DNA of 64,000 bases, taken from NCBI GenBank assembly GCA_034770075.1, contig JAVJAP010000106.1:868001-932000 (forward strand), given 5' to 3'. The stretch comes from Aralia elata (lineage: Eukaryota > Streptophyta > Magnoliopsida > Apiales > Araliaceae). The translations under genes were made by a program, and so were the position numbers. Shown piece by piece: positions 23,242-34,349 of the stretch (its first letter is position 1; every line of letters starts with the position of its first letter). The notes under the pieces are model-generated. The model had not been told where the DNA came from, did not search any database, and was given only the letters and a program-made list of their open reading frames with translations.

Positions 23242-24234
23242 CTGTGACACCCCCAAATTCAGGTATCAACACCTTGAATTTGGTGTTCACGATAAGCAAC
23301 ATTCAAACACCTTTAATCAACACATGATATCTAAATGTGGAATAAACAATCATATATTGATCATTCAAAAGGTTTACAATCTGGTCCCAAGGACTATATC
23401 CTTAACTAGACATCACGAAGCAACAAAAATAACTACTATCATTCGTGTTACATAATTCGAAGTCTAAGAAAATACATTAAAACATTTAACGCGCCCATCC
23501 GAAGCCTAGAACTTCATCTTCTCCTTGCCCTTCTCTCTGCTCGAGCACTCGGGCTTAACTGTAATGTTTTCATGATATCGCAAGGGTGAGCAATGAGTTT
23601 GCTTAGCAAGTTAAACGAACAAGGGGTATATCATGAATGAAGATAAATAATTGCAATTGATTCCATAGTAAGAATAACTGTAACGAATTCAACAAAGTGA
23701 ATAACTGAAACAAGATAATCAATGATCAGTAAATGAATAAAGATTGATTATTAACTGCAAACACTCAAATAGACTATGAACATACACGTGAGGCATTGGT
23801 CACCTTGACCGACCCCCCTTAGGTTGCCAACTATAGAGTGTGTACGCAAGGGGATCAGCCTTTTGTACCCTATGAATATGTATACCATTTAACTCCATCT
23901 CGTGTACCGTCTTTCAGATACTTAGGTTACTCCCCATCATTGGGTTATTCATCTCAGTCCAAGAATTCGCACCCAACTATGGGTTTGGGATAGCTTTTAA
24001 ATTTACTAAACATGTATGTGTCTAACCGAACAATGGCTTAGATTTCTCTTGAATAGTTCATGAATATCAGAATTGAAATATGAACTCTGTTCACCAATAC
24101 AATGGCAGCAAACGCACTGAGTGCGAAAAACAGTGATATTGATGTGGAATAATCTTAAAACAATTAAACCACCTAGTATAAGCTTGAGAAATAGGACTCG
24201 AGCTTAATTCGAGAATTTTTCAACATGTAATAGG

Positions 24235-24386
24235 AACTTGCACAAGATATGATAGCAGACTTGCTTAATGTAAAGATAGTCAGGAACTTGCAATAGTTAT
24301 AATCTCGAGGTCGGGAAAACTTGCAATAAGTAACGTGAGATTAGAAAAACTTGCAATATGTGCGAAGTATCGGATTAAGAACTTGC
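24235..24386 (-). repeat. Spaced GCAAGTT repeats in the Tekay-like LTR
   Basis: AACTTGC (minus GCAAGTT) starts at 24235, 24285, 24318, 24348 and 24380, with steps of 50, 33, 30 and 32. Similar words occur at 54133-54267 and 61229-61272 in the other LTRs. Confidence 0.55.
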
Positions 24387-25943
24387 ATAACATATACCCG
24401 TCTGCACAAAATAAAAGTAGTGCTTAAGGTTTAGATACTTGCCTGATTTGTTGCTTATATAAATTTACTCAACGATTCTGTTGTGCGAGTATCCTACAGT
24501 GATCATAATTATGCACTCTGATCATTCATAGCTATGAATTAACAACAAATAGGATAGACTCACTTAATGGGTGCTTATGAACTCCGTTGGACTCCCCTTT
24601 CCTACCTGAGGTCTGACAAGCCACTCCTACGAATCCGTAGGACTTTGATACTATCGGTAGAGTCACTTCGGATCAGTGGAGGAACTCTACGACCACCCAC
24701 TATGTTCCACGACCTTCTTCTGAAGTCCCATGATTGACTAGGGATATACCTTTGGGTCTGACCAACCCTCTGCCGACAAGATGTTGGCTTTGGCTCCCCT
24801 TTAGGAACATCTCGTGGTTCGGGGACCGCCCGTACGTCGGGGTCCTCTTTGGTATTAGATGAATCTGGCATTTGGCTTCGGGAAGTCAAACGTTTGGGGG
24901 CCTCAGCGTCATTCTAAGATTTTGGCTTCAGAGTTACGACTTTAAAAGTCAGGTCCGAGCTTTACTGGTAAATAGAGATTCTGCTTCAGGTTCAGCACTG
25001 AGCCGAACCTTTAGCAGCTATCCGCACCTTCGGGTTCGACTACGGATTTCCTCTCCTTGGAAACCTCTCGTAGTTCAGGATCTCTCGTGGTTCAGAAACC
25101 ATTTTAGAATCGGGTAAACTAATGCTCGACTCACTTAATGACTTCGGAGCAATAGTCAAGGTTCGGGTTCGGGTCGGATAACCCGTCACCTCCAGTGATT
25201 TGACTTCGAGTTTTCCTTAGGGAAACCTTTCGGCTTCGGGGTCGAATGGAGGATTAAAGTCCCTCTTCGGGGATTGAGAGTTTGGGTTTGGGAAATCACC
25301 TATTGGTTCATCTATATCACAATCTCTTTCGGACTGCACCAAGCCCTCTCAGTGAAACGGCTAGGGCCTTCGGTTTCCAATATTGAACTAAACCCATCGG
25401 AATCAAAGGCTAATGCCTTCAGGTTTGACAATAGATCTCGCTATATGAACCAGTCTACCATTTAGGGTCGGGTAACCCCCGGTACCTAACCCAGTTTCTT
25501 AGGTCCAAGAGCTCAGGTTGAGGCGACAAACCTCATCAAGCAACTTCGGTCCTTCCGATATTGCTAAGTGATAAGGATAGGGTCATCAATACGACTTGGG
25601 CTTGAGTCACTACCCCGTCCTATATCTATGCAGTGCCTGCATTGCACTCTACGACTCAGGGATTAACGTTAATCCCCCATTACAACTTATCATGCTCGAC
25701 TCGACACCTACTGACTCAATCAGAAGGGAATTTAACTAGATAAGGTAAGATAAATGCATGAAATAGAAAGGAGGTCTCACCTCTTTGGAGCTTCGGTATC
25801 TAGTTCTCTAACTTTCGGATTTTACTCGCCCCTCCAAATGGCAAGGATTTCTTCCAAGGTTACTCTTACCTCTCATCTCACAGTATCTCTCTTGTATCAG
25901 TATTGCATAAACTTAGCAAACTTCCCCCAACAGAACAGGGTCT

Positions 25944-25953
25944 CTATTTATAG
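25944..25953 (-). promoter_or_regulatory. TATA box of the Tekay-like LTR
   Basis: The minus strand reads CTATAAATAG, followed by a purine-rich leader. It is oriented toward the primer-binding site. Confidence 0.5.
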
Positions 25954-26120
25954 AGAAACCTTTACCCAGTCGCTGGTTATTACCTAGTGGGTAAGACCAA
26001 TATACGTCGGTAATACCCGCTGGTTAAGAGTGCTTAGGTGAAAAGCTTCACCAACTCTCTGTTACATCAATCGGCAGGTTGTCGTTCGCATGCCTGGGTT
26101 TTCGTATCACACAGAATAGG

Positions 26121-27975
26121 TGATGAGGGTGTTTTAAACACACAATTTGGGTACTTTTGGCCTGGATAATTTGCAAGTCTTTAGGTATGTTAAGTGGTTT
26201 TTATGTATTTTTATCTTATTTTTACATAAATTAGTTTTTAGTTAATTTTACATGTTTTATGTTGCTTTGATGCATTTTCATTATGTTTGTAGAAATTGAA
26301 ATAAAGACCGCTCGAATCGTTGGTTGAATTGACTCAATGTCCATGCTTTGACGTTTGTGCCAATGGATAGAACAATGGAAATCAATGCTTGGCGACGCTC
26401 GATGCATAAATTGTTGACATTTGGTAGTTGGGCATGCACGGCGTTGGATTGCGTGCACGACGTTCGGCGTCGACCAAGCCACATGGGCAAGCCCGTGCTT
26501 GGATTTCTGAGCCCGAATGATGAAACGGTGAAAATTAATGTTTGATGATGTTCGGGGATTAATTTGATGAGAATTGGAAGTTGAGCGTGCACGGCGTTGA
26601 ATTACGTGCACGACGTCGGGCGGCGTGCAGCACGGCGTTGGCACTGGGCGTTGACACTCGGCAGGCGCCAGCGTGCGGGCGCGTGCTGACACTCAGCGGC
26701 ATGGGCGCGGGCGGACTCGACAGGCGTGCATAAGCGGCCAGCAAGCGCAGGCGTGCGGGCGCATGCCTGGCCATGCGGGTGCGCGCGCATGTGCGGCAGG
26801 ACTCGGCAGTCAGCGTGGCGCGGGCGTGCGGGCAGACGGGCGGCCAGCAGGCGCGGGCATGCAAGCGCACGCCTGGCCGTGCGGGCGCGCGCGCGGGTGC
26901 GGCACTTGCTCGGCAGCCAGCGTGCGGCAGGCAGGGCCCTGGGCGCGCACGCACCAGGCACCTTGCGGGCGCACAACGCCGTCCTGAGTGGGATCTGACA
27001 TACCTTCAGTGCGATCTGAGCTGTATTTTGTCCGATTTTGGCTAGGGTTTCTTGATGAAGACTATATATAATCTCTTCTAAGCCTCATATCAGATATCTA
27101 TAGCGATGTAGGCTACAAAATACATCAAACAACAGGGCTAAAGGCTACAAATCAAGCTGAATCAAGCCACAAGCCAAGGAACTCAGTCAACAAGAATTGC
27201 AAAACCAAAGAGGAAAGCTGGAAATCAACAGCAACCAAAGGAACAACAGCTGAACAACTTCAAAAGTGGTTTCATTTCTAGAATTCCAACTCCTTTGTAA
27301 TTCGAATTTAACAATGTATAAATTGAAATTGATGTCTATTGTAGCTATCATGAACTAACCTTCTATTCTAAGATTGCAATGGAACCCAACACTTAAAATG
27401 AATTGAATTCTCTCTCTATTGATTTTAGTTACGCATTTGTGAATTGATTGTCATAACCTTTGCTTTCTAGATTAATTGTTTAGCCCGTAATTACCTTGGG
27501 AACCTATATGAACTTGACGAATGGATTATAGGTTAAGACCTAGTTATGATAACATGCGAGAGTATAGATTGTTGTGGGTTATTAATCGGATTAAGTGACG
27601 TGTGTCTTATTAATTATTTGCAATAATAGGTATCTTGATAGTAGTTGGGATAGATATATACCTAATTACCGCATGCAACCAATTGAGAATCTAGTCTTAA
27701 TGACTTCCGATGTGAAAGTTGGTAATTGAAGGGAGGATTAATTAGATTTGGTGACACGTGTCTATTAATCATTCCTGAAATTAGTCTCTTGATAGTGCAT
27801 AGGATAGACATATACCTATGCACCGCTTAGGAAGATTCGTGATTGACCATCGACAAAGGCTCTTAGGTAGTATTGATTTCTCGGTTGTCAATTCGTATGT
27901 TATAACTGGTTAAAAAGAGAGAGTTAGGAGATTCAAATGACGTGTTGGGGGAAATTGTAATCTTAGACCTTTCTA
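26121..27975 (+). repeat. Athila-1 5' LTR, truncated at its 3' end
   Basis: Starts TGATGAGGGTGTTTTAAACAC and follows the 3' LTR closely as far as GTAATCTTAGACCTTTCT (27957-27974), after which about 220 bp present at 38503-38725 are missing. There is a GC-rich patch at 26580-26990 with overlapping open frames on both strands, which look compositional. The TATA-like box is at 27062-27070. The distal half holds a duplicated module described in the findings. Confidence 0.88.
27062..27070 (+). promoter_or_regulatory. TATA-like box of Athila-1 5' LTR
   Basis: CTATATATA lies just after the GC patch; the same box is at 37598 in the 3' LTR. Confidence 0.5.
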
Positions 27976-27978
27976 ACG

Positions 27979-27997
27979 TAGCACGCGTTGCCAGGGA
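27979..27997 (+). other. Degenerate Athila-1 primer-binding site
   Basis: TAGCACGCGTTGCCAGGGA resembles the intact site in Athila-2 (TGGCGCCGTTGTCGGGGA at 40283). Several differences are G-to-A changes. Confidence 0.6.
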
Positions 27998-28099
27998 ATT
28001 GTTTCCTAATAAGTATACCAATATCAATTTCAATCGACTTGGTCTCTTTTTAGACTTATATATAATTTTCATTTTGTTTTGTAGGTATTCTTGTTTTGT

Positions 28100-29619
28100 A
28101 TGCCACGCTCATGTGGTCCTGAGTTAATTCCTTATGATCCCGAGATCGAGAGAAATATTCGACGACTACGTAGAGAACGAGTTCAGGGTATACCCAATCA
28201 AAATACCATAGCTGAGGAGGAGCTTAAATCCTTGAGGGAGTACGCCATGCCTCTTGTCACAGACTTGCACTCAAGCATTTCCAGGCCAGCTATTGAGGCC
28301 ACTCATTTCGAAATTAAGCCAGGCACCATCCAAATGGTCCAAAACTGTTTGCAGTTTGGTGGGTTGCCTAACGACGACCCAAATGCTCATTTGGTGAGTT
28401 TTTTAGAAATTTGTGACACATTCAAGTACACTTAAGTTACTGATGATGCAATTAGACTCTGACTATTTCCTTTCACGCTCCGTGACAAGGCAAAGAGTTG
28501 GTTGCATTCGCTTCCCTCGGGCTCAATTACCAAATGGGATGACTTAGCCTAGAAATTTTTGGCAAAGTTCTTCCCACCGGCGAAAACTGCAAGATTGAGG
28601 AATGACATCACTTCGTTTGTTCAATATGATCCTGAGTCCTTGTATGAAATTGGGAATGATTCAAGGATCTAATAAGGAGATGTCCACACCATGGTTTGCC
28701 TCAATGGTTGCAGGTTGAGATTTTTTATAACGGGTTGACCAATGCCACTCGATCAAGTGTCGACGCAGCTGCAGGTGGTAGTTTAATGGGAAAGAGTTTT
28801 ACGGATGCCTATAAACTATTTGAAACCATGGATGCCAATATTTATCAATGGCCTTCGGAGAGGAAAATGCCACAGAAGGCAGCAGGAAAATTTGAGGTTA
28901 ATCCTCTCACTTCAATAACTGCACAGCTAGTCGCGCTTACAAAGGAAATGAAAATTTTAGGAACTCAATCTGTGCAGAGCATTTCTGAAACCTGTGAGTT
29001 GTGTGTTGGAAATCATCCTACCGAGCAATGTGCCATCAATGCAGAATCCGTACAGTTCGTTGGTAATTACAATAGACAGCAAAACAACCCTCACTCAAAT
29101 CACTACAATCCTGGATGGAAAAATCACCCAAATTTCTCATGGAGCAACAACAACAATACCCAAAACCAATATTCAGCTCCTAGGCATCAATATCCCCCAA
29201 GATTTCAAAATCAAACTCAACCACATCATCAACCCCAATCACACCAATAAGCCTCAAACCCACCCTTGCCACAACAGGAGAAAAAGCCGAGTGGGGATGA
29301 TTTATTGGTTCAATTAGTTGCACAACATAGCGCTTCGATACGGAATATAGAGCTTCAGCTTGGGCAGATAGCGAGTGCTATGAATATCCGTCCTCCTGGT
29401 GCCTTACCTAGTGACACTGAAGTTAACCCGAAGAGAGAAGGTAATGAGCATTGCAAGGCTGTAACTTTGAGAAGTGGGAAGGAACTACCGGAAGTTGTGA
29501 ATGATGTTCCATCAGAAACAGCGATTGAGGATGTGAATGGGGAGAAAGAGGAAGAAAAGAGAAAAGAAGTAGAGAAGAACGAAAAGGAGCCAGTGCCGAA
29601 ACCAGAGGGGAGCAAGTAA
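28100..29619 (+). pseudogene. gag: Athila-1 Gag and linker
   Basis: Starts MPRSCGPELIPYDPEIERN. It then shows EFEIKPGTIQM-like HFEIKPGTIQMVQNCLQF, GGLPNDDPNAHLVSFLEICD, a stop at 28433, FPFTLRDKAKSWLHSLPSGS, and WLQVEIFYNGLTNATRSSVD after a shift near 28650. The zinc knuckle is CELCVGNHPTEQC. An N/Q-rich tail follows, then a charged linker rich in E and K (29266-29619). At least four stops or frameshifts are present. Two nearby ATGs exist; 28100 was chosen because it begins the conserved Athila N terminus. Confidence 0.88.
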
Positions 29620-29625
29620 GGCCCT

Positions 29626-30528
29626 ATGTATCCACCATGCCCGTTTCCACAATGTCAGCATAAGATAAAGTTGGATAAGCAATTCTCTAAGTTCTTGGAA
29701 GTTTTCAAGAAATTGCACATAAATATACCATTCGCTGAGGCATTGGAACGAATGCCTAGTTATGTGAAGTTCATGAAAGAAATCTTGTCAAGAAAGAGAA
29801 GGCTTGAGGAGTTTGAGACGGTGGCACTAACCGAAGAATGTAGTGTTGTGTTACAAAGAAAGTTACCGCCAAAGTTGAAAGATCCGGAGAGTTTCACAAT
29901 TCCTTGTACAATTGGTAACCAATTCTTTGGCAAGGCCCTATGTGACTTGGGGGCGAGCATTAATCTAATGCCACTCTCAATTTATCAACAGCTGGGATTA
30001 AGTGAGGCAAAACCTACAAATGTTACATTGCAACTTGCGGATAGGTCTCTCACATACCCAAGAGGCATAGTTGAAGATGTGCTTGTCAAGGTGGACAAGT
30101 TTATTTTTCCAGCAGATTTCATTGTCCTTGATTTTGAAGAAGACAGGGAGATACCTATCATCCTTGGGTGACCATTCTTAGCCACAGGCAGAACTTTGAT
30201 TGACGTGCAAAAAGGAGAGCTAACCATGCGGGTCCAAGACCAAGAGGTAACTTTTAATGTTTTTAAAGCAATAAAGTTTCCTAATGTGCAGGATGAATGC
30301 TTCAGGATAGACTTGATTGACGAGGCGGTGGATGAGGTGTTCGCAACAAACTATGAAGTTGACCCTTTTGAAGAATTGCTGGGAGAATCACTTGAGAGTG
30401 AACCTCTTTTTCCTAATGAGATGGTGAATGTGCTGAATGTTCCCCCACGTTTTATCAAGTATGAGCAACAGTTTGAACCGTTAGATAGATCAAGCAGTTC
30501 TAGTGCCATTGCAAAATCCTCATGGGAG
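29626..30528 (+). pseudogene. Athila-1 protease and linker to RT
   Basis: The domain is preceded by KLDKQFSKFLEVFKKLHINI. The active-site equivalent is ALCDLGASINLMPLSIYQQ, an Athila feature where D-L-G replaces D-T/S-G. The region ends with FPADFIVLDFEEDREIPIIL and FLATGRTLIDVQKGELTMRV. A TGA at 30169 interrupts it where Arg is present in Athila-2 (ILGRPFLATG). Confidence 0.87.
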
Positions 30529-31698
30529 GAGCCACCCACCTTGGAGCTCAAACCATTGCCTATCCATTTGAGGTATGCGTATTTGGGTAATGCTAGTACT
30601 TTGCCTGTTATTGTGTCTGCTTCACTTGATGATGTGCAGGAAAATAAGTTACTAAGAGTGCTACGGGAGTACAAAACAGCCATAGGTTAGTCCATTGCCG
30701 ACATCAAGGGAATTAGCCTTGCATTTTGTATGCACAAGATCATATTGGAAGATGAGGCCAAACCTGTGGTTGAGCATCAGCGTAGATTGAACCCCGTCAT
30801 GAAGGAGGTGGTCAAGAAGGAAATTATCAAATTGCTCGATGCCGGCATCATCTATCCCATCTCAGACAGTCCATAGGTCAGTCCAGTGCAATGTGTTCCA
30901 AAGAAGGGAGGCATGACAGTGGTGTCTAATGAAAACAACGAGTTGATCCCAACTAGAACTGTAACCGGATGGAGAGTCTGCATGGACTACAGAAGGTTGA
31001 ACAAGACTACGTGCAACGATCATTTCCCGCTTCCATTCATTGATCAAATGCTAGACAGGTTGGCGGGACATGAATTATATTGTCTCTTAGATGGATATTT
31101 GGGCTACAACCAAATTGCCATTGCCCCCGAAGATCAAGAGAAAACGACATTCACTTGCCCATATGGGACATTTGCCTTCAGAAGAATGTTGTTTGGGCTA
31201 TGCAACGCACCTGCCACCTTCCAAAGATGTATGATGGCTATATTCTCTGAAATGGTTGAGCAAGGATTGGAGGTTTTCATGGATGATTTTTCGATTTTTA
31301 GAGATTCATTCGACTTATGCCTTGAAAACCTTGTGAAAGTGCTGAAACGATGTGTTGAAACAAATTTGGTGCTAAATTGGGAGAAATGCCACTTCATGGT
31401 GCAAGAAGGCATTATTTTAGGGCATAGAGTATCTTCAAAAGGGCTGGAGGTTGATAAGGCTAAGATTGAGACCATTGAGAAACTTCCTCCACCAACCAAC
31501 GTCAAGGGCATTCGCAGTTTCCTAGGACATGCTGGATTTTATAGGCGGTTTATTAAGGATTTTTCCAAAATTACAAAACCACTGTGTAGTCTCCTTGAGA
31601 AAGACACTCCTTTTGTCTTCGATCATGCATGTTTAGAGGCTTTTGAGTTACTAAGGAAGAAGCTTGTAAGTGCTCCTATTATCATGGCCCTGGATTAG
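30529..31698 (+). pseudogene. Athila-1 reverse transcriptase
   Basis: Shows LELKPLPIHLRYAYLGN, SPVQCVPKKGGMTVV, RVCMDYRRLNKTT, FPLPFIDQMLDRLAGHELYC, KTTFTCPYGTFAFRRM and the catalytic FMDDF box, which is intact (VFMDDFSIF), then CHFMVQEGIILGHRVS and SFLGHAGFYRRFIKDFSK. Stops occur at about 30688 (Trp expected), 30875 and 31696 (Trp expected). Confidence 0.92.
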
Positions 31699-32130
31699 AA
31701 TCTTCCGTTTGAATTGATATGCGACGCTAGCGACTTTGCAATTGGTGCCGTCTTAGGCCATCGCAAGGACAAGGTTTTTCATGTGATTTATTATGCTAGC
31801 AAGACACTAACTGGAGCACAACTTAATTATACAACAACGGAGAAGGAATTGCTTGCTATCGTGTATGCCTTTGACAAATTTCGTGCCTATCTCATTGGCA
31901 CCAAGGTCATTGTGTACACGGACCATTCAGCCATAAAGTACTTAATAGCAAAGAAGGATGCAAAGCCACGCTTGATTCGATGGGTTTTATTGCTTCAAGA
32001 ATTTAATCTCGAGATTCGAGATAAGAAAGGAACCGAGAATCAAGTGGCGGATCACCTGTCAAGGCTGGAAAATGCAGACCGTGAGGTGGGAGAGGATGTC
32101 ATGATTAATGAATCTTTTCCCGATGAGCAA
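31699..32130 (+). pseudogene. Athila-1 RNase H
   Basis: Contains the catalytic acidic residues in ICDASDFAIGAVLG, TTTEKELLAIVYAF and VYTDHSAIKYLI, then PRLIRWVLLLQEFNLEI and QVADHLSRLEN. This part is open from 31714; it would be the best-preserved part of this pol. Confidence 0.92.
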
Positions 32131-33441
32131 CTTTTCGCCATCACACACGAAGTGCCATGGTATGATGACTATGTTAATTATGTGGTGAGTCATGTACTAC
32201 CGCCCGAGCTGAGCTATCAACAGAAAAGGAAGTTCCTGCACGATGTGAAGCACTATTTTTGGGATGAACCTTTCTTGTTTAAACAATGTGCTGGCCAGTT
32301 GATCAGAAAATGCGTACCCTAATCTGAGATGGAAAGTATTTTGCAACAATGTCATGCCTCAGCTTTTAGAGGACACTATGGCGGAGAGAGAACAGCGGCA
32401 AAGGTGCTTCAGTCGGGTTTCTATTGGCCAACACTATTCAAGGACGCCCATGTGTTTGTGCTGAAATGCGATCGATGTCAAAGAGTAGGGAACATTTCCA
32501 GGCGTCATGAGATGCCACTAACCACAATCGTGGAGGTTGAGATATTTGACGTTTGGGGTATTGACTTTATGGGTCCGTTTTCTTCTTCGTTCAACAATTT
32601 GTATATCCTTGTGGCTGTAGATTATGTGTCAAAATGGGTTGAAGCAACCGCGACACCCACCAATGATGCCAAGGTTGTGCTGAAGTTCCTTCGAAAAAAT
32701 GTTTTCACAAGATTTGGAACTCCGCGAGCAATAATTAGCGATGAAAGGTTGCACTTTTGTAACAAGAACTTTAATGCCCTTCTTGCTAAATATGGGGTAA
32801 CCCATAAAATTGCCACGGCCTATCATCCTCAAACAAGTGGTCAGGTGAGGTATCCAATAGAGAAGTGAAAAGGATTTTAGAGAAGGTTGTGAACTCGAAT
32901 AGAAAGGACTGGTCATTGAAGCTTGATGACGCCTTATGGGCGTATAGGACGGCATACAAAACTCCTATCGGGATGTCACCATCTCAGCTTGTGTATGGGA
33001 AAGCATGTCACTTACCGGTGGAACTAGAACATAGTGCTTATTGGGCCATCCGAAGGCTAAACTTTGATTTGAATGCTGCGGGAGAGAAACGCCTCTTGCA
33101 ACTCAATGAGATGGACGATTCCATCTCCAGTCCTATGAGAATGCAAAGCTCTATAAGGAGAAAGTCAAGAGATGGCACGACAAGAAGATAATCGATCGAA
33201 AGTTTGAGGTTGGACAACCTGTCCTACTTTATAATTCTCGGTTGAAGCTATTTCCCAGTAAACTTAAATCAAGATGTGAGGGCCATTTTATATCAACCAT
33301 GTTTTTTCGCATGGTGCAATTGAACTACGGGATGATAAGACAAACCAATTGTTCAAGGTGAACGGACAAAGAATTAAGCACTATTGGGGTGGCGACATCG
33401 AGCGTCAAAAGACTTCAATTAGTCTCGTTGATCCGATATGA
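32131..33441 (+). pseudogene. int: Athila-1 integrase
   Basis: The zinc finger spans CHASAFRGHYGG to CDRCQRVGNIS. The core has VWGIDFMGPF (first D), RAIISDERLHF (second D) and TAYHPQTSGQV, and a one-base deletion at about 32845 falls just before the catalytic Glu. It continues at 32865 with RILEKVVNSNRKDW, LWAYRTAYKTPIGMSP and YGKACHLPVELEHSAYWAI. The tail from 33190 reads on to KHYWGGDIERQKTSI, with the stop at 33439-33441. Confidence 0.9.
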
Positions 33442-33450
33442 AGGGGGTAT

Positions 33451-33500
33451 AGTCAGGCTGAGGACTTTAACTCAAGCGCTAATTAGGAGGCAACCCAATG
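33451..33500 (+). other. Conserved noncoding motif after Athila-1 pol
   Basis: AGTCAGGCTG, CTTTAA, CAAGCGCTA and GGAGGCAACCCAA occur in the same order as at 45776-45825. A stem TTAGG/CCCAA with loop AGGCAA has one mismatch here and is perfect in Athila-2. Confidence 0.6.
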
Positions 33501-33664
33501 TCTATTTTATTGTTTAAGTTAAATTGTCTCTATTGATTTCAAAAAAAAATAAAAATAAAAATAATCATCACTTGGACTTCATAAGGATGATTTTTATTCT
33601 TAATTGTTCATAATGTTGTTAATTTTGTGCTACATGTAGGTGTTTTAGTCCAATTTGGAATTTG

Positions 33665-33880
33665 AGCGAACCATGTCAGCACAGCAGCATGTCAGCGACA
33701 CGCTAGACGCAGCACGCTAGCAGGCCAGGAAGGCGCCAGCGTGCGGGTGCAGGGGCACATGTGGGCGCGCTTGGCGCACAGCTGCCAGTAGGCAGACGCA
33801 GCATGCAGGCGCGCATGCTGGGCGGCAGCCAGGCGCGTGCGGGCACACGACAGGAATGCGACCGCACCAAGTCAGCTGGG
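33665..33880 (+). repeat. GC-rich patch in Athila-1 ORF2 leader
   Basis: An isolated GC-rich block with words such as GGCGCCAGCGTGCGGG, also found in this element's LTR GC patch. Athila-2 has its GC array at the equivalent place. Confidence 0.6.
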
Positions 33881-34349
33881 CTTGTTCTTTAAAACCACTT
33901 AGGCTCATTTTTTTTTCATCTCATTCTTATATCTCTCTCCTCCCACTCCATAGCCAACTTGCATACAACTTACCCAAACTTAATTTCGTGCATCATTGCA
34001 TCAAGTTGACACCCAATTGCGGTAACCCATCATCATTTTCACCTTCTATCTTGGGTTTTAACAATAATTTGAAGGTTTTTGAAGGATTTCTATGATTTTT
34101 CAAAAGTTCTCCAAGATAAGGTAAAAAGGGCTATAAATTTCTAATTTTTCTTGCTTGGGTGCTGTGTTTTGGTGATTTTGATTAGTAGGTACATAGCTAG
34201 CTCCCATTGCAAGGCTTTGTGGAGGGTTTGGCCTAGTCCCCATTGCACTTACACTTGTGATTTTAAGGAGTGCACGCCACATGTTTGATAAATTGCCTGA
34301 GAGGGAATTCTTGGCTATTTTGAGTGTTTTGCTTGCAGCTCTGATCTAG

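Larger units (their letters stand above)
23243..26120 (-). repeat. Tekay-like LTR, piece 1 (3' part)
   Basis: The minus-strand end AATTTGGGGGTGTCACA is at 23243. It continues across the Athila-1 insertion at 26121 to 38731. It contains a block at 23514-23612 shared with three other LTRs of the family, five AACTTGC words at 24235-24386, and a TATA box at 25944-25953. Long open frames in the interval are not convincing genes. Confidence 0.85.
33442..34349 (+). other. Athila-1 spacer between pol and ORF2
   Basis: It holds a motif shared with Athila-2 (33451-33500), a GC-rich patch (33665-33880), a CT-rich stretch (33905-33955) and a possible leader intron. That intron would run from a GTAAAA donor near 34121 to an acceptor TTGCTTGCAG at 34330-34339, 11 bp before the ORF2 ATG. 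No protein-coding gene is seen. Confidence 0.55.

Noticed and set aside
24602..25465. Open frames in the Tekay-like LTR (24602-24889, 24872-25117, 25274-25465)
   Set aside because: They have no conserved counterpart in the other LTRs and no recognisable domain.
26559..27045. Several long open frames on both strands in the Athila-1 5' LTR GC patch (also 37112-37596)
   Set aside because: They overlap in all frames, have Arg/Ala-rich low-complexity translations and follow GC content. The sequence lies in an LTR.
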